This document shows, piece after piece, positions 53,050 through 63,132 of a stretch of 64,000 bases of DNA. Position 1 is the first letter of the stretch. Every line of letters begins with the position of its first letter. Under the pieces are notes generated by a model. That model made no database searches. It saw only the letters and a program-made list of their open reading frames with translations, and was not told where the DNA came from. The position numbers were made by a program, and so were the translations under genes. Where the stretch lies: positions 633,192 through 697,191 of the forward strand of contig CAUYUJ010021682.1 of NCBI GenBank assembly GCA_963575745.1, given 5' to 3'. The stretch comes from Prorocentrum cordatum (Eukaryota; Sar; Dinophyceae; Prorocentrales; Prorocentraceae).

Positions 53050-53745
53050 AGGCCCCCGAACGCCTGAGGCCCTGAGAGGCCCTGGGCCCCGACAAGGTCA
53101 GAAGGTCCGGCCGAAGGCCTCTGAGAATAAGAGCCCCCTGGGCCTTGGGAGGCCCTGGACCCCGAGAGGGGGCAGAGGGTCAGACGAATCGGCCGAAGGC
53201 CTCTGGGAATAAGAGTTCTCTCGGCCCTGAGAGGCCCTGGACCCCGAGGGGGGAGGGGGTCAGACGGATCGGCCGAAGGCCTCTGAGAATAAAAGTTCCC
53301 TGGGCCCTGAGAGGCTCTGGACCCCGAGGGGGGAGAGGGTCAGACGGATCGGCCGAAGGCCTTTGGGAATAAGAGCCCCCATCGGCCCTGAGAGGCTCTG
53401 GACCCCGAGGGGGGAGAGGGTCAGACGGATCGGCCGAAGGCCTTTGGGAATAGAGCCCCCTCGGCCCTGAGAGGCCCTGGGCCCCGAGGGGGGAGAGGGT
53501 CAGACGGATCGGCCGATGGCCTTTGAGAATAAGAGCTCCCTGGGCCCTGAGAGGCTCTGGACCCCGAGGGGGGAGGGGGTCAGACGGATCGGCCGAAGGC
53601 TTCTGAGAATAAGAGCTCTCCGGGCCCTAAGGGGCCCTGGACCCCGAGGGGGGAGGAGGTCAGGCGATCGGCCGAAGGCCTTTGAGAATGAGAACCCCAT
53701 GGGCCCTGAGAGGCCCTGGCCACTGAGGGAAGGCGAGGGGTCATT
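53050..53745 (+). repeat. 80-bp tandem array, copy 2
   Basis: Same unit as at 40915-41520 and part of the same segmental duplication: flanks up to the AT-hook gene on one side and the 42-bp array on the other also match (offset about 12.15-12.24 kb). Confidence 0.9.
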
Positions 53746-53839
53746 GACTGAAGGCATCTCCAGGGTCCTGCTGTGAGAACCCCTTGTGGAACGTCGGCCG
53801 TCTTGGATTCCTCTTGAACCTCTTGGCCCTGGCGAAATG

Positions 53840-54945
53840 TGCGGATGTCTCAGGCGACGTGGCCAATTCTATTAAGAAGTATTAGGATGTCTCAAGCGAT
53901 TCTGCCAGTTCTATTAAGGAATGTGAAGCTCTCTCAGGCGACTTAGCATTTTTATTAAGGAATGTCAAGAAATGCTAGGAGATATCAGGCGATTTTGCTA
54001 ATTATATTAAAAAAATGCGAGGATGTCTCATGCGATGTGGCCAATGCTAATAAGAACTGTGAGAGTGTCTCAGGCGACGTGGCAAACTCTAATAAGAAAT
54101 GCGAGGATGTCTCAGGCGATTTGGCCAACACTACGAAGAAATGTCAGGATGTCCCATGCGAGTTGGGCAATTCTGTTGAGCAATGTGAGGGTGCTCAGGC
54201 GATTTGGCCAATTCTAAAAAGAAATGCGAGGATGTCTCCGGGGATTTGGCCAATTCTATGAAGACATGTGAGGATGTCTCCAGCGATTTTGCCTATTCGA
54301 TCAAGAAATGTGAGGGTGCTCAGGCGATTTGGACAATTCGGTTAGGCAATGTGAGGATGTCTCAAGCGATGTGGCTAATTCTGAGAAGAAATGCGAGGAT
54401 GTCCCAGGCGATTTGTGCAATTTTATTAAGATGTGTGAGGATGTTTCAGGCGACTTCCCCCTCTTCCTTCTCGCCTCTTTGTTCTGATCCGCTTGTTTTT
54501 CCGATGAGGTTTCTATTGAAAATCCTTTCGGGAAATGCGTTTTTGTTCGGCCGTCGTAGGGGGTGGTCCACCCGAGGGTATCGCCCCCACCCCGCACCGT
54601 GGCGTTATCCTAGCACCCGGCCCCAAAAAAAATATCCGTGCGACAGCCAGGTCGTGGTCGTCGTCGCCGTAATCGTCGGAAGACACCAATTGTAGATAGT
54701 TACTCCTGACAACCAGGACATGGCTGAGAGGCCCAAGGAACAACTGATGTTTCAGGCGATTTGGCAATGTGTTAAAGAAATGCGAGGATGTTTCAGGCGA
54801 GCTTGCCAATTCTACTAAGACATCTGAGGATGTCTCAGGCGATCTGGCCAATGCTACCAAGAAGTGTGGGGATGTTTCAAACGATTTGGCAGGTTCTCAC
54901 AAGAATGGGGAGGATGTCTCAGTCGACTTGGCCAATTCCATTCTG
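53840..54945 (+). repeat. 42-bp array with module copy 5
   Basis: 42-bp units run at 53840-54460 and 54760-54945; the module occupies about 54450-54745 (GTGGCGTTATCC version). Mirrors 41605-42500. Confidence 0.9.
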
Positions 54946-55064
54946 AAACAATTGAATCGAATTGACAACGAGCAAGAGGCATTGATTGAGGCACTGATTC
55001 AGAAATCAACGAGGCACTGACTGAAGAACTGAATCTGGAATTGAATCTGCAAGAACCCAATCGA

Positions 55065-55460
55065 AGTGACAAGCTAAGGAAAAGCTTTTGGAAACCTAAG
55101 GAAAAGCTCGGGAAAGGTAAGGAAATGATGAGAATAAGCTAAATAACACTTAAGGACAAGCTGTACAAAACTCCAGAAAAGCTAAGGAGAAGCTGAGAAC
55201 AGCGAAGGAACAGCTAAGGAAAACGAGAGAAAAGCTGAGAAAAGCTCAGGGAACACTTAGAACAACTAGGAAAAGGAGCGGAAAGGCATAGGAAAACTAA
55301 GAGAAACTAAAGAAAAGCTAAGAACATCTGAATACAATTCCAGAGAAGATAGGAAATGCTGAAACAAACTAAGGAAAAAACTAAGGAAAAGCTAAGGAAC
55401 AGCTGAGAAAAGCTAAAGAGAAGCGAAAGAAAAGCTGGGAAACACTAAAGAAAAGTTGAG
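55065..55460 (+). repeat. AAGCT monomer array
   Basis: AAAAGCTAAGG/AAAAGCTGAG monomers following the 42-bp array. At 55545-55585 short GATGGTGATG repeats follow. Confidence 0.85.
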
Positions 55461-55683
55461 AGGCCTGAATGTGGAGGAAGTGTCAGGCGGGAGCAACCCC
55501 CTGTGAGGCCATCGGAGTAACTAGCAGGCATGGTGATGATGACGGTGATGGTGATGACGATGACGTTGATGGTGATGCTGATGGTCCATTGCGGCCTCCG
55601 CAGGCAGCCCGAACTCCAACCTGAAGTGCGCTGAGCGAAAATGCGCTGAGGCGTTGGCCAGTTAGCGCTCAGAGAGTCCTGAA

Positions 55684-55739
55684 ATCGTATACAATTCCTG
55701 AAGCGGCCAAAACGTATACAATTCCTGAAGCGGCCAAAC
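55684..55739 (+). repeat. 27-bp tandem duplication with GTATAC
   Basis: CGTATACAATTCCTGAAGCG plus GCCAAAA occurs at 55686 and 55713, two adjacent copies with the palindrome GTATAC. Confidence 0.7.
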
Positions 55740-55788
55740 CGCGCTGAGAAAGTCTTTGAAAACGGCTCAAGCCCTGAGGCATGAGGGC

Positions 55789-56355
55789 TCAGAGGAGACC
55801 CCTGAAAGGCGCGGCGCTGGAAGGCCCGAGGCGGCTCAACAGCTCAGTTGCCTTGGGGTGCTGTCCCTGTGGCTGATCCCGAGGCGGCTCATCGTAGCTG
55901 CCGGTGTGGGAGTCCTCACTCTCCTGAGCAATTTCCTGAACCCCACTCCCTGTGCTCTGCGCAGGGCGTTTCTTCACTGACGCGGCCTCTGGGCTGAACT
56001 CCGCGGCCTTGGGGAGCTGTCCCTGTGGCTGATCCCGAGGCGGCTCATCGTAGCTGCCGTTGTGGGAGTCCTCACTCTCCTGAGTAATTTCCTGAACTCC
56101 ACTCCCTGTGCTCTGCGCAGGGCGTTTCTTCACTGAAGCGGTCTCTGGGCTGAACTCCGCGGCAGGCCTCTTCGTTGGTGCTCTCTGCGCTGCAGGGCGT
56201 TTCTTGACTGACGCGGCCTCGTCCTGACTTGAAGCGCCTTTTTTAGCTCTGATTCTCCTGACCTCCTCACTCGTCAAGGCGTCCTTGCCCTGAGGAACTC
56301 CGTGCTCGAAATAATCTACTGAATACTCCTGCTGACATTGTGGAACTGAAGACAT
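55789..56355 (-). CDS. Acidic/basic low-complexity protein with a 50-residue internal repeat
   Basis: The frame is open from 56439, but the ATG at 56353-56355 (MSSVPQCQQEYSVDYFEHGV) is the better start because a spliced-leader-like sequence lies about 45 nt upstream. About 188 residues. After a charged region (EEVRRIRAKKGAS) come KKRPAAQRAPTKRPA, a nuclear-localisation-like basic stretch, and two near-identical ~50-residue repeats (AEFSPE-x-ASVKKRPAQS, TGSGVQEI, QESEDSHNGSYDEPPRDQPQ). No domain recognised. The repeat is also visible in the DNA (about 55826-55980 and 55981-56160). Stop at 55789-55791; the following bases do not show an obvious donor. Confidence 0.5.
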   Translation of the reverse strand: MSSVPQCQQEYSVDYFEHGVPQGKDALTSEEVRRIRAKKGASSQDEAASVKKRPAAQRAPTKRPAAEFSPETASVKKRPAQSTGSGVQEITQESEDSHNGSYDEPPRDQPQGQLPKAAEFSPEAASVKKRPAQSTGSGVQEIAQESEDSHTGSYDEPPRDQPQGQHPKATELLSRLGPSSAAPFRGLL

Positions 56356-56398
56356 TGCAAAACTGGAGCTTGCGTGAGAAGCTGAACACTCTGGAGCT

Positions 56399-56420
56399 CT
56401 TCTGAACCAAAACGCCCACT
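56399..56420 (-). other. Weak DinoSL-like sequence
   Basis: Minus strand AGTGGGCGTTTTGGTTCA then GAAG. It keeps the TTTTGG core and needs a one-base gap in the last CAAG. The weakest of the set (about 14 of 21 ungapped). Confidence 0.35.
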
Positions 56421-56439
56421 GAAGCTCCCTGAAACGCAA

Positions 56440-56575
56440 TAGAGGGCCGTCTCAGTGGGCCCTCTTATTGGGCCGTGTTGGACTCTTACTGGGCCGTCTC
56501 AGTGGGCCCTCTTATTGGCCCTCCTGGACCGTCTTGGACTCTTATTGGGCCGTCTCAGTGGGCCCTCTTATTCTT
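56440..56575 (+). repeat. GGGCCGTCTCAGTGGGCCCT repeats
   Basis: Three copies of GGCCGTCTCAGTGGGCCCTC (at 56445, 56492 and 56548) separated by GGACCGTCTTGGACTC-like filler. Confidence 0.8.
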
Positions 56576-56589
56576 ATTATTATAGTTGT

Positions 56590-56800
56590 GGTTATGCCTG
56601 CCTCATTTCATGCGATTTGGCCAATCCTGTTAGGCAATGTAAGGATGTTTCAGGCGATGTGGCAACTTCTATTAAGAAATGTGAGGATGTCTCAGGCGAT
56701 TTGGCAACTTCTATCAAGAAATGTGAGGATGTCTCAAGCGATTTGGCAACTTCTATTAAGAAATGTGAGGACAATCCAATCGAACTGGAAAAGAGAGAAA
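56590..56800 (+). repeat. 42-bp array
   Basis: About five 42-bp units (for example three in a row at about 56640-56765). The intact spacing keeps the array open in the forward frame. Confidence 0.9.
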
Positions 56801-56943
56801 GTGAGAGAGCACAGGGAAGCGAGGCATTGTGAGAAGAGAGACATGTAGCCGATGATGTAGTGAGGATAAAGTTTTAGAGCTCAGCAATGCACAGGATAGC
56901 TGCACGAGAATATCAAAACTGATACACGCCTCAAAGCCGCACC

Positions 56944-57375
56944 TCAAAGCCGACACTTGTCGGGGAAACAGACTGAGCACAGTTCCCGCCGGATCAGTTT
57001 CTTCGACGCTAACCTCAGCATGCGGCATTCGGCTGAGGCGTGAACCATGGTGTGCTCTGCGTTCGTGTGGAGGACAAACTGGGTGTGACGCCCTAGCTCC
57101 TTCCTGAGCACAGCCCGTGGAGGATCGCTCACCGCCGTGTCCTCTGCGGGAGGCGCTGCCCGTGGAGGATCGCTGACCGTCTTGTCCTCTGCGAGATCCT
57201 TCTTGAATGAGCCTGACGACGCGACCCTGACTCGCGAACGGCAGCACCACCCTGCGAGAAAGCCGAAAACAGCGCAGGAGGCTGACCATAGCACAAAGAC
57301 GCTGAGGATATCTTCCATGAGCTGGATCAACTGACCTGAATCAAATAGGCTGGAAACCACGTGGCTTGAAACCAT
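56944..57375 (-). CDS. Small membrane protein with Cys/His tail
   Basis: ATG at 57373-57375; 143 residues. A single hydrophobic span at about residues 23-44 (ILSVFVLWSASCAVFGFLAG) is followed by a CCRSRVR membrane-edge motif, an acidic-basic linker with a near repeat (EDKTVSDPPRAAP, EDTAVSDPPRAVL) and a C-terminal Cys/His block: VHASAEC, then CSVCFPDKC (H-x4-C-x16-C-x2-C-x4-C), a possible metal-binding knuckle. The topology would be a type III membrane protein or a signal anchor. Function unknown. A spliced-leader-like sequence ends 4 nt upstream of the ATG. Confidence 0.6.
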   Translation of the reverse strand: MVSSHVVSSLFDSGQLIQLMEDILSVFVLWSASCAVFGFLAGWCCRSRVRVASSGSFKKDLAEDKTVSDPPRAAPPAEDTAVSDPPRAVLRKELGRHTQFVLHTNAEHTMVHASAECRMLRLASKKLIRRELCSVCFPDKCRL

Positions 57376-57379
57376 CGAG

Positions 57380-57401
57380 CTAGAGCCAGAATGATTTCGG
57401 C
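57380..57401 (-). other. DinoSL-like relic directly upstream of the membrane-protein ATG
   Basis: Minus strand GCCGAAATCATTCTGGCTCT then AG matches 17 of 22 positions of DinoSL (allowing its degenerate first base). It is separated from the ATG at 57375 by only CTCG. Confidence 0.55.
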
Positions 57402-57419
57402 ACGGAAAGGCCCTCGTGG

Positions 57420-58075
57420 AAAGTCTTGGATGTGAATTGTGAGGATGTCTCTAGCGATTTCGCAAATTCTATTGAGAAATGCAAGGATGTATCAGGCGAG
57501 TTCGCCAATTCTACTAGGAAATGTCAGGATGTCTCAAGCGATTTTGTGAGGATGTCTCAAGCGATTTCGCTAATTATGTTAAGATGTTTTGAAAGTCTGA
57601 GACGAATTGGTGATTTCCTCCTTTTCTTTCTTTGCTCTTCGTTCTGCTCAGCGTGTTTTTCTTATGAGGTGTCTATTGAAACTCCTTTGAAGAAATGTGT
57701 TTTTCTCGGCCATCGTAGGGGGTGGCCCACCCGAGGATATCCCTCCCGCTCGGCACCGTGGCGTTATCTTAGCACCCGGACCAAAACAAAACAAAACCAC
57801 GGGACATCATGGTCGTCGTCCTCGCTCTTATCTTTCTCCTCCTCCTCCTGTCTGTTTTCATTCTCCTGCTTCTACTAAGAAATCTGAGGATGTAGCAAGC
57901 GAGTTGACCAATTATACGAATGAATGAAATAATGTTTTAAGCGATTTGGCCAATTGTGTAAAGAAATGCGAGGATGTCTCAGGCGAATTGGCAAATTATA
58001 TGAGGAAATACGAGGATGTCTCAGGCGATTTCGCCAATGCTGGTAAGAATTGCGAGAATTGCAAACGAATGCACT
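57420..58075 (+). repeat. 42-bp units and module copy 6
   Basis: Diverged 42-bp units (57430-57600 and 57885-58060) flank a diverged module (about 57605-57800, with CTCGGCACCGTGGCGTTATC). Confidence 0.85.
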
Positions 58076-58305
58076 GATATCTGAGACAACACAATCGAAT
58101 TAACAATAACCAATTGCTAGCTGATTTCTTTCTGAAAGAGCGGTTTCGCGAGCACAGCAAGACTCGGCCAAGCACTGCAAAACTACGCACAGCAAGACTA
58201 GTCCAGACTTGGCACTGACATATGGAGTCTGAGGACATGAAGTCCTGAATATGGAAATATGAAATCCTCTGTCCTCCTCCCTCCCTGCTTCTCTTTCCTC
58301 CCCCC

Positions 58306-58887
58306 TCAACTGAGTGGCTCAGCATGCCACCTAGAACTGCGACAGAGCGGCCAGGCATGTCTCGGGCTGAGACAACGACTCATCAGCAGGAAAAAACACT
58401 GCCTCAGAGTCCAGCTGAGAAGCTCTCTGAAAGGAGCCGTCCTTCGGAAGCTAAGCAAAGGAGTCGTTGAGCTCTGATCAGGCATCTGAAGGGTGCCCTT
58501 GGGAGGCGGCTGGGAACGGCCCGCTGAGATGTCCGTCTGACCGTGCTGAGAGGAACCTACGATCTCCACATCACTCGAGGAATCTCGTCCTGATTCCTCC
58601 TGATCAGCAACCCTGTGCTTTTTGGCTGGAGGCGCAGCATCAGCCTGAGGCTGAACATCGCCCACCTCATCGCGCTGAGAAAGTACTGGAACAGCCTGCC
58701 CTGAACGCCCTGAGGAACTGGCCGCCTCTGACGGACGAGACAATATCTCTATCTGAGCAGGGATGCTGAAGCGTAGAACTCCCTGCAATTGCTGAGGCAA
58801 GTTGTCGCAGAACAGCTGAAGGCGCAACGAATCTCCCATGACCTCGTGGCGCGGAGCCTCTGAGCTGCCATGCGGACGCTCCGGCAT
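58306..58887 (-). CDS. Hydrophilic low-complexity protein, unknown function
   Basis: Frame open from 59025; the likely start is the ATG at 58885-58887 (MPERPHGSSEAPRHEVMGDS), because the upstream part includes 42-bp repeat and spliced-leader-like sequence. From that start the product is about 193 residues: RLQLFCDNLPQQLQGVLRFS, an IPAQIEILSRPSEAASSS stretch, a Gln/Asp/Ser/Ala-rich region with PPAKKHRVADQEESGRDSSS (nuclear-signal-like) and a Cys-containing tail. No domain recognised. Confidence 0.45.
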   Translation of the reverse strand: MPERPHGSSEAPRHEVMGDSLRLQLFCDNLPQQLQGVLRFSIPAQIEILSRPSEAASSSGRSGQAVPVLSQRDEVGDVQPQADAAPPAKKHRVADQEESGRDSSSDVEIVGSSQHGQTDISAGRSQPPPKGTLQMPDQSSTTPLLSFRRTAPFRELLSWTLRQCFFLLMSRCLSPRHAWPLCRSSRWHAEPLS

Positions 58888-58940
58888 CGAGCTGAGCAGC
58901 GTGAAATTGACGAGACGCAGTGGAAATTGACGGTATCTCA

Positions 58941-58962
58941 CTGAAGCCAAAAAAACTGCGGA
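58941..58962 (-). other. DinoSL-like relic
   Basis: Minus strand TCCGCAG-TTT-TTTTGGCTTC then AG matches 16 of 22 positions of DinoSL, most differences being C to T. It is 54 nt upstream of the ATG at 58887. Confidence 0.5.
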
Positions 58963-59053
58963 ACGGATAAGGCAAGCACGCACCGCACATAAGAAATGTG
59001 AGGATGTCTCACACGATTTGGCCATTTCGACTAGGAAATGTGAGGATGTCTCA

Positions 59054-59143
59054 GGCGATTTGGCAAATGCTTATGGCCTCGGCGAAGGCGCCCACAGCCA
59101 TGGCAACGGCGCACGCCGCGCTGACAGAGACGATGGTGGCCAT
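59054..59143 (-). CDS. Truncated hydrophobic ORF, paralogous start to the 63765 gene
   Basis: ATG at 59141-59143: MATIVSVSAACAVAMAVGAF then AEAISICQIA, running into the 42-bp repeat. The upstream leader (GCGCACTCAGGCTACTCAGAAG and the TCAGGCTTCAGGCTTAT segment) matches that upstream of 63765. Only the first ~25 residues are credible; the rest of the gene is missing or lies beyond an intron. Confidence 0.45.
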
Positions 59144-59201
59144 CGTTGACACACTTCTGAGTAGCCTGAGTGCGCTGAAGTAATAAGCCTGAAGCCTGAG
59201 T

Positions 59202-59223
59202 CCTGGGCAAGCAAGGCTACCGA
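59202..59223 (-). other. DinoSL-like relic
   Basis: Minus strand TCGGTAGCC-TTGCT-TGCCCAGG matches 15 of 22 positions. It occupies the same position relative to the 80-bp array as the sites at 40765 and 52919 and is probably related to them by duplication. ATG at 59143 is 59 nt downstream. Confidence 0.4.
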
Positions 59224-59329
59224 GTAGTGCTCCCTGAGCCGCGTGGAACTCTTGGACCGTCGTGGGCTCTCCTGGAAATGCCTCCTGGACCCTAAGACGT
59301 TCCAAGACGCCGCAGGCAAGACATCTGAG

Positions 59330-60360
59330 CCCCCCGAACACCTGAGGCCCTGGGAGGCCCTGGACCCCGAGGGGAGACAAGGCCAGACGGATCGGCCGAA
59401 GGCATGTGAAAACAAGAGCTCCCTGAGCCCTGGGAGGCCCTGGATCCGAGAGATGGAGAAGGTCAGACGGATCGGCCGAAGGCCTCTGAGAATAAGAGCT
59501 CCCTGGGCCCTGGGAGGCCCTGGACCCCGAGGGGAGATGGTGTCAGACGGATCGGCCGAAGGCCTCTGAGAATAAGAGTTCCCTGGGCCCTGGGAGGCCC
59601 TGGACCCCGAGGGGGGGAGAGGGTCAGACGGATCGGCCGATGGCCTTTGAGAATAAGGGCTCCCTGGGCCCTGGGAGGCCCTGAGTCCCGAGGAGGGGAG
59701 AGGGTCAAGCGGATCGGCCGAAGGCCTCTGAGAATAAGAGTTCCCTGGGCCCTGAGAGGCCCTGGCCACTGAGGGAAGGCGAGGGGCCCTTGGCTGAAGG
59801 CATCTCCAGGGCCCTGCTATGAGAACCCTTTGCGATACGTCTGGGCCCGTCTTGGATTCTTCTGACACCTCTCGGCCATCTTGGATTATTCGGAAGCTCC
59901 CTGGGCCGTGCAGGAGTCTTTGGTTCTCTTCACCGTTCTGCGGAATGTCTTTCTGGAGTGCTCTGAAGCAGTGTGAGGATGTATCAGGCGATTTCGCAAA
60001 TTTGACCAAGAAATATGAGGATGTCTCAAGCGATTTGGCCAATGCTAATGAGAATTGTGAGGATGTCTCAGGCGATTTCGCAAATTCGATTGAGAAATGC
60101 GAGGATGTATCCGGCGATTTAGTCAATTCTAATAAGATTGTTCTGGAAGTCTGAGGCGAATTGGCGACTTCTTCTTCTTCTTCCTGCTTTGCTTTTCGTT
60201 TTGCTCCGCTTGTTTTTTTTTCCCCCTTATGAGGTTTCTATTGAAACTCCTTTGGAGAAATGTGTTTTTTTCTGCAATCGTAGGGGGTAGTCCACTCGAG
60301 GGTATCCCTCCCGCTCGGCACCGTGGCGTTATCTTAGCACCCGGACAAAAAAAAAATAAT
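59330..60360 (+). repeat. 80-bp array copy 3, 42-bp units and module copy 7
   Basis: 80-bp units at about 59330-59790, 42-bp units at 59965-60130, and a diverged module at about 60160-60360. The order is the same as at 40.9-42.5 and 53.0-54.7 kb. Confidence 0.85.
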
Positions 60361-60469
60361 AATTAAGAGAATGTTTCAAGCGATTTGGCCAATTCTGTTA
60401 AGAAATGTGCGGGGCTCAAATGCTATACTTACGTCCCTTGAAAAATATAAGAAATATGCTCATATGTCT

Positions 60470-62690
60470 TTAAGCAAACTTGCGAAAAGCTAAGGAAAAG
60501 TTGAAGCAACAGCCCAAGGAAAAGCTAAGAAAAGCTAAGGAAAAAGCTGACGAAAAAGATTAGAAAAGTTCAGGAAAAGCTGAGAAAAGCTGAGGAACAG
60601 CTCAAACAGTTAAGGAAAAATTCGGAAAAACTCAGAAAAAAAAGCTAAGGAAAAGCTGGGAAAGCCGAAAGAAAAGCTAAAGGAAAGCGAAGAAAACCAA
60701 AGGAACAACTGAGAAAAGCTAAGGAAAAGCTGCGAAAATCTAAGGAAAAGCTGACAAAAGCTAAGAAAACGAAAGAAAAGTTAAGCAAACTTGTGAAAAG
60801 CTAAGGAAACGTTAGAGCAAAAATCCAAGGAAAAGCTAAGAAAAGCTAAGGAAAAAGCTGACGAAACGATGAGAAAAGCTAAGGAAAAGCTCAGAAAAGC
60901 TGAGGAACAACTCAAACAGTTAAGGAAAAACTCAGAAAAAAAGTTCAGACAAGCTAAGGACAAGCTGGGAAAACCGAGAGAAAAGCTAAGGAAAAGCGAA
61001 GAAAACCTAAGGAACAACTGAGAAAAGCTAAGGAAAAGCTGCGAAAATCTAAGGAAAAGCTGACAAAAGTTAAGAAAACTAAAGAACAGTTAAGCAAACT
61101 CGTGAAAAGCTAAGGAAAAGTTAAAGCAACAACCCAAGGAAAAGCCAAGAAAAGCTAAGGAAAAAGCTGACGAAAAAGATTAGAAAAGCTAAGGAAAAGC
61201 TGGGAAAAGCTGAGGAACAGCTCAAACAGTTAAGGAAAAACTATGAGAAAGTTCAGAAAAGCTAAGGAAAATTTGGAAAACCTAGAGAAAAGCTAAGGAG
61301 CAGCAAAGAAAACCTAAGGGACAACTGAGAAAAGCTAAGGAAAAGCTGCGAAAATCTAAGGGAAAGCTGACAAAAGCTAAGAAAACTAAAGAAACGTTAA
61401 GCAAATTTGTGAAAAGTTAAGGAAACGTTATAGCAAAAACCCAAGGAAAAGCTAAGAAAAGCTAAGGAAAAGCTGACGAAACGATGAGAAAAGCTCAGGA
61501 AAAGCTGAGAAAAGCTGAGGAACAACTCAAACAGTTAAGGAAAAAATCAGAAAAAAAGTTCAGACAAGCTAAGGACAAGCTGGGAAAACCGATGGGAAAG
61601 CTAAGGAAAAGCGAAGAAAATCTAAGGAACAATTGCGAAAAGCTAAGGAAAAGCTGAGACAATCTAAGGAAAAGCTGACAAAAGCTAAGAAAACGAAAGA
61701 ACAGTTAAGCAAACTCGTGAAAAGCTCCGGAAACATTAAAGCAAAAACCCAAGGAAAAGCTAAGACAAGCTGAGGAAAAGCTGACGAAAAGATTAGAAAA
61801 GCTAAGGAAAAGCTCAGAAAAGCTGAGGAACAGCTCAAACAGTTCAGGAAAAAATTATGAAAAAGCTGAGAAAAGCGAAGGAAAAGCTTGGAAAACCGAG
61901 AGAAAAACTAAGGAAAAGCTAGGAAAACTTAAGGAACAATTGAGAAAAGCTAAGGAAAAGCTAAGTCAATCGTAAAAAAAAGCTGGCAAAAGCTAAGAAC
62001 ACTAAAGAAAAGTTAAGCAAACTTGTGAAACGTTAAGGAAACGTTAAAGCAAAAACCCAAGGAAAAGCTAAGAAAAGTTGAGGAAAAGCTGACGAAAAGA
62101 TGAGAAAAGCTAAGGAAAAGCTGAGAAAAGCTGAGGAACAGCTCAAACAGTTAAGGAAAAACTATAGGAAAAAAAAGCTCAGGAAAGCTAAGGAACAGCT
62201 CGGAAAAGCTAAGGAAAAGCGAGGAAACGCTAAGGAAAAGCTTAGAAAATCTAAGGAAACGCTGACAAAAGCTAAGAAAACTAAAGAAAAGTTAAGCAAA
62301 CTTGTGAAAAGCTAAGGAAACGTTAAAGCAAACACCTAAGGAAAAGCTAACAAAAGCTGAGGAAAAGCTGACGAAAAGATTGGAAAAGCTAAGGAAAAGC
62401 TGAGAAAAGCTGAGGAACAGCTCAAACAGTTAAAGAAAAAGTGTGACAAAAATTCAGAAAAGCTAAGGAAAAGCTCAGAAAAGCTGAGGAAAAGCTAAGA
62501 AAAGCGAAGGACAAGCTCAGGAAAAGCTGGGAGAACCTCAGGAAAAGCTGACGAAAAGCTGGGAAATCTAAGGAAAAGCTGGAAAAAAACTAAGGGAAAG
62601 ATAAGGAAAATCTGACAGAAGCTAAGGGAAAGTTGAGAAACGCTGAGGAAAAGCTGAAACAATGAAGGAACACCTGAGAAAAGAAGTTTT
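60470..62690 (+). repeat. AAGCT array with ~308-bp higher-order repeat
   Basis: Marker TTAAGCAAACTTGTGAAAAG (or close variants) recurs at 60471, 60782, 61091, 61398, 61706, 62014 and 62293, spacing 311, 309, 307, 308, 308 and 279 bp. Inside each unit AGGAACAGCTCAAACAGTTA (or AACAACTCAAACAGTTA) sits at a fixed distance. So ~28 diverged 10-11-bp monomers form one higher-order unit, repeated seven times. No gene. Confidence 0.92.
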
Positions 62691-62870
62691 GTTTAATACG
62701 TTGAAGAAATATGAAGATGTTTCAAGCGATTTGGCCAATTCCTACACCTACGTCTACTCCTACTCGTAATCCTACTCCTACTCTCGCTCCTACTCCTACT
62801 CCTACTCCTACCCCTAACCTCTCTTACTCCTCCCCCTCCTCCTACTCCTACTCCTACTCTTAGTCCTCGA
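62691..62870 (+). repeat. 42-bp unit and CTCCTA/CCTACT microsatellite
   Basis: One 42-bp-like unit (about 62700-62750) then TACTCC/CCTACT hexanucleotide repeats. Confidence 0.8.
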
Positions 62871-63132
62871 TTGCCAGGGTTTTCATTTTTGCGAGGCGCT
62901 GAGAAGGCCCATTCGCTGACGTAGCGGGCACTGAGCCTAATCGAAATGGGCGGCTGTCTCGCTTAACTTCCGAGCGCCTGAACGAAGCCTTTCTGAGCTC
63001 AGGGTACTTGAAATGAACGGCGGGCTTGCGTAAATTGCGAGCGCTGAAAACCGCGCGAACGACGCCTCAGTCAAGGCTGTCGCTGAAGAAAAATCCTGAG
63101 CTGTCTCATGAGGCGGGCTGCGCTGACTGCGC

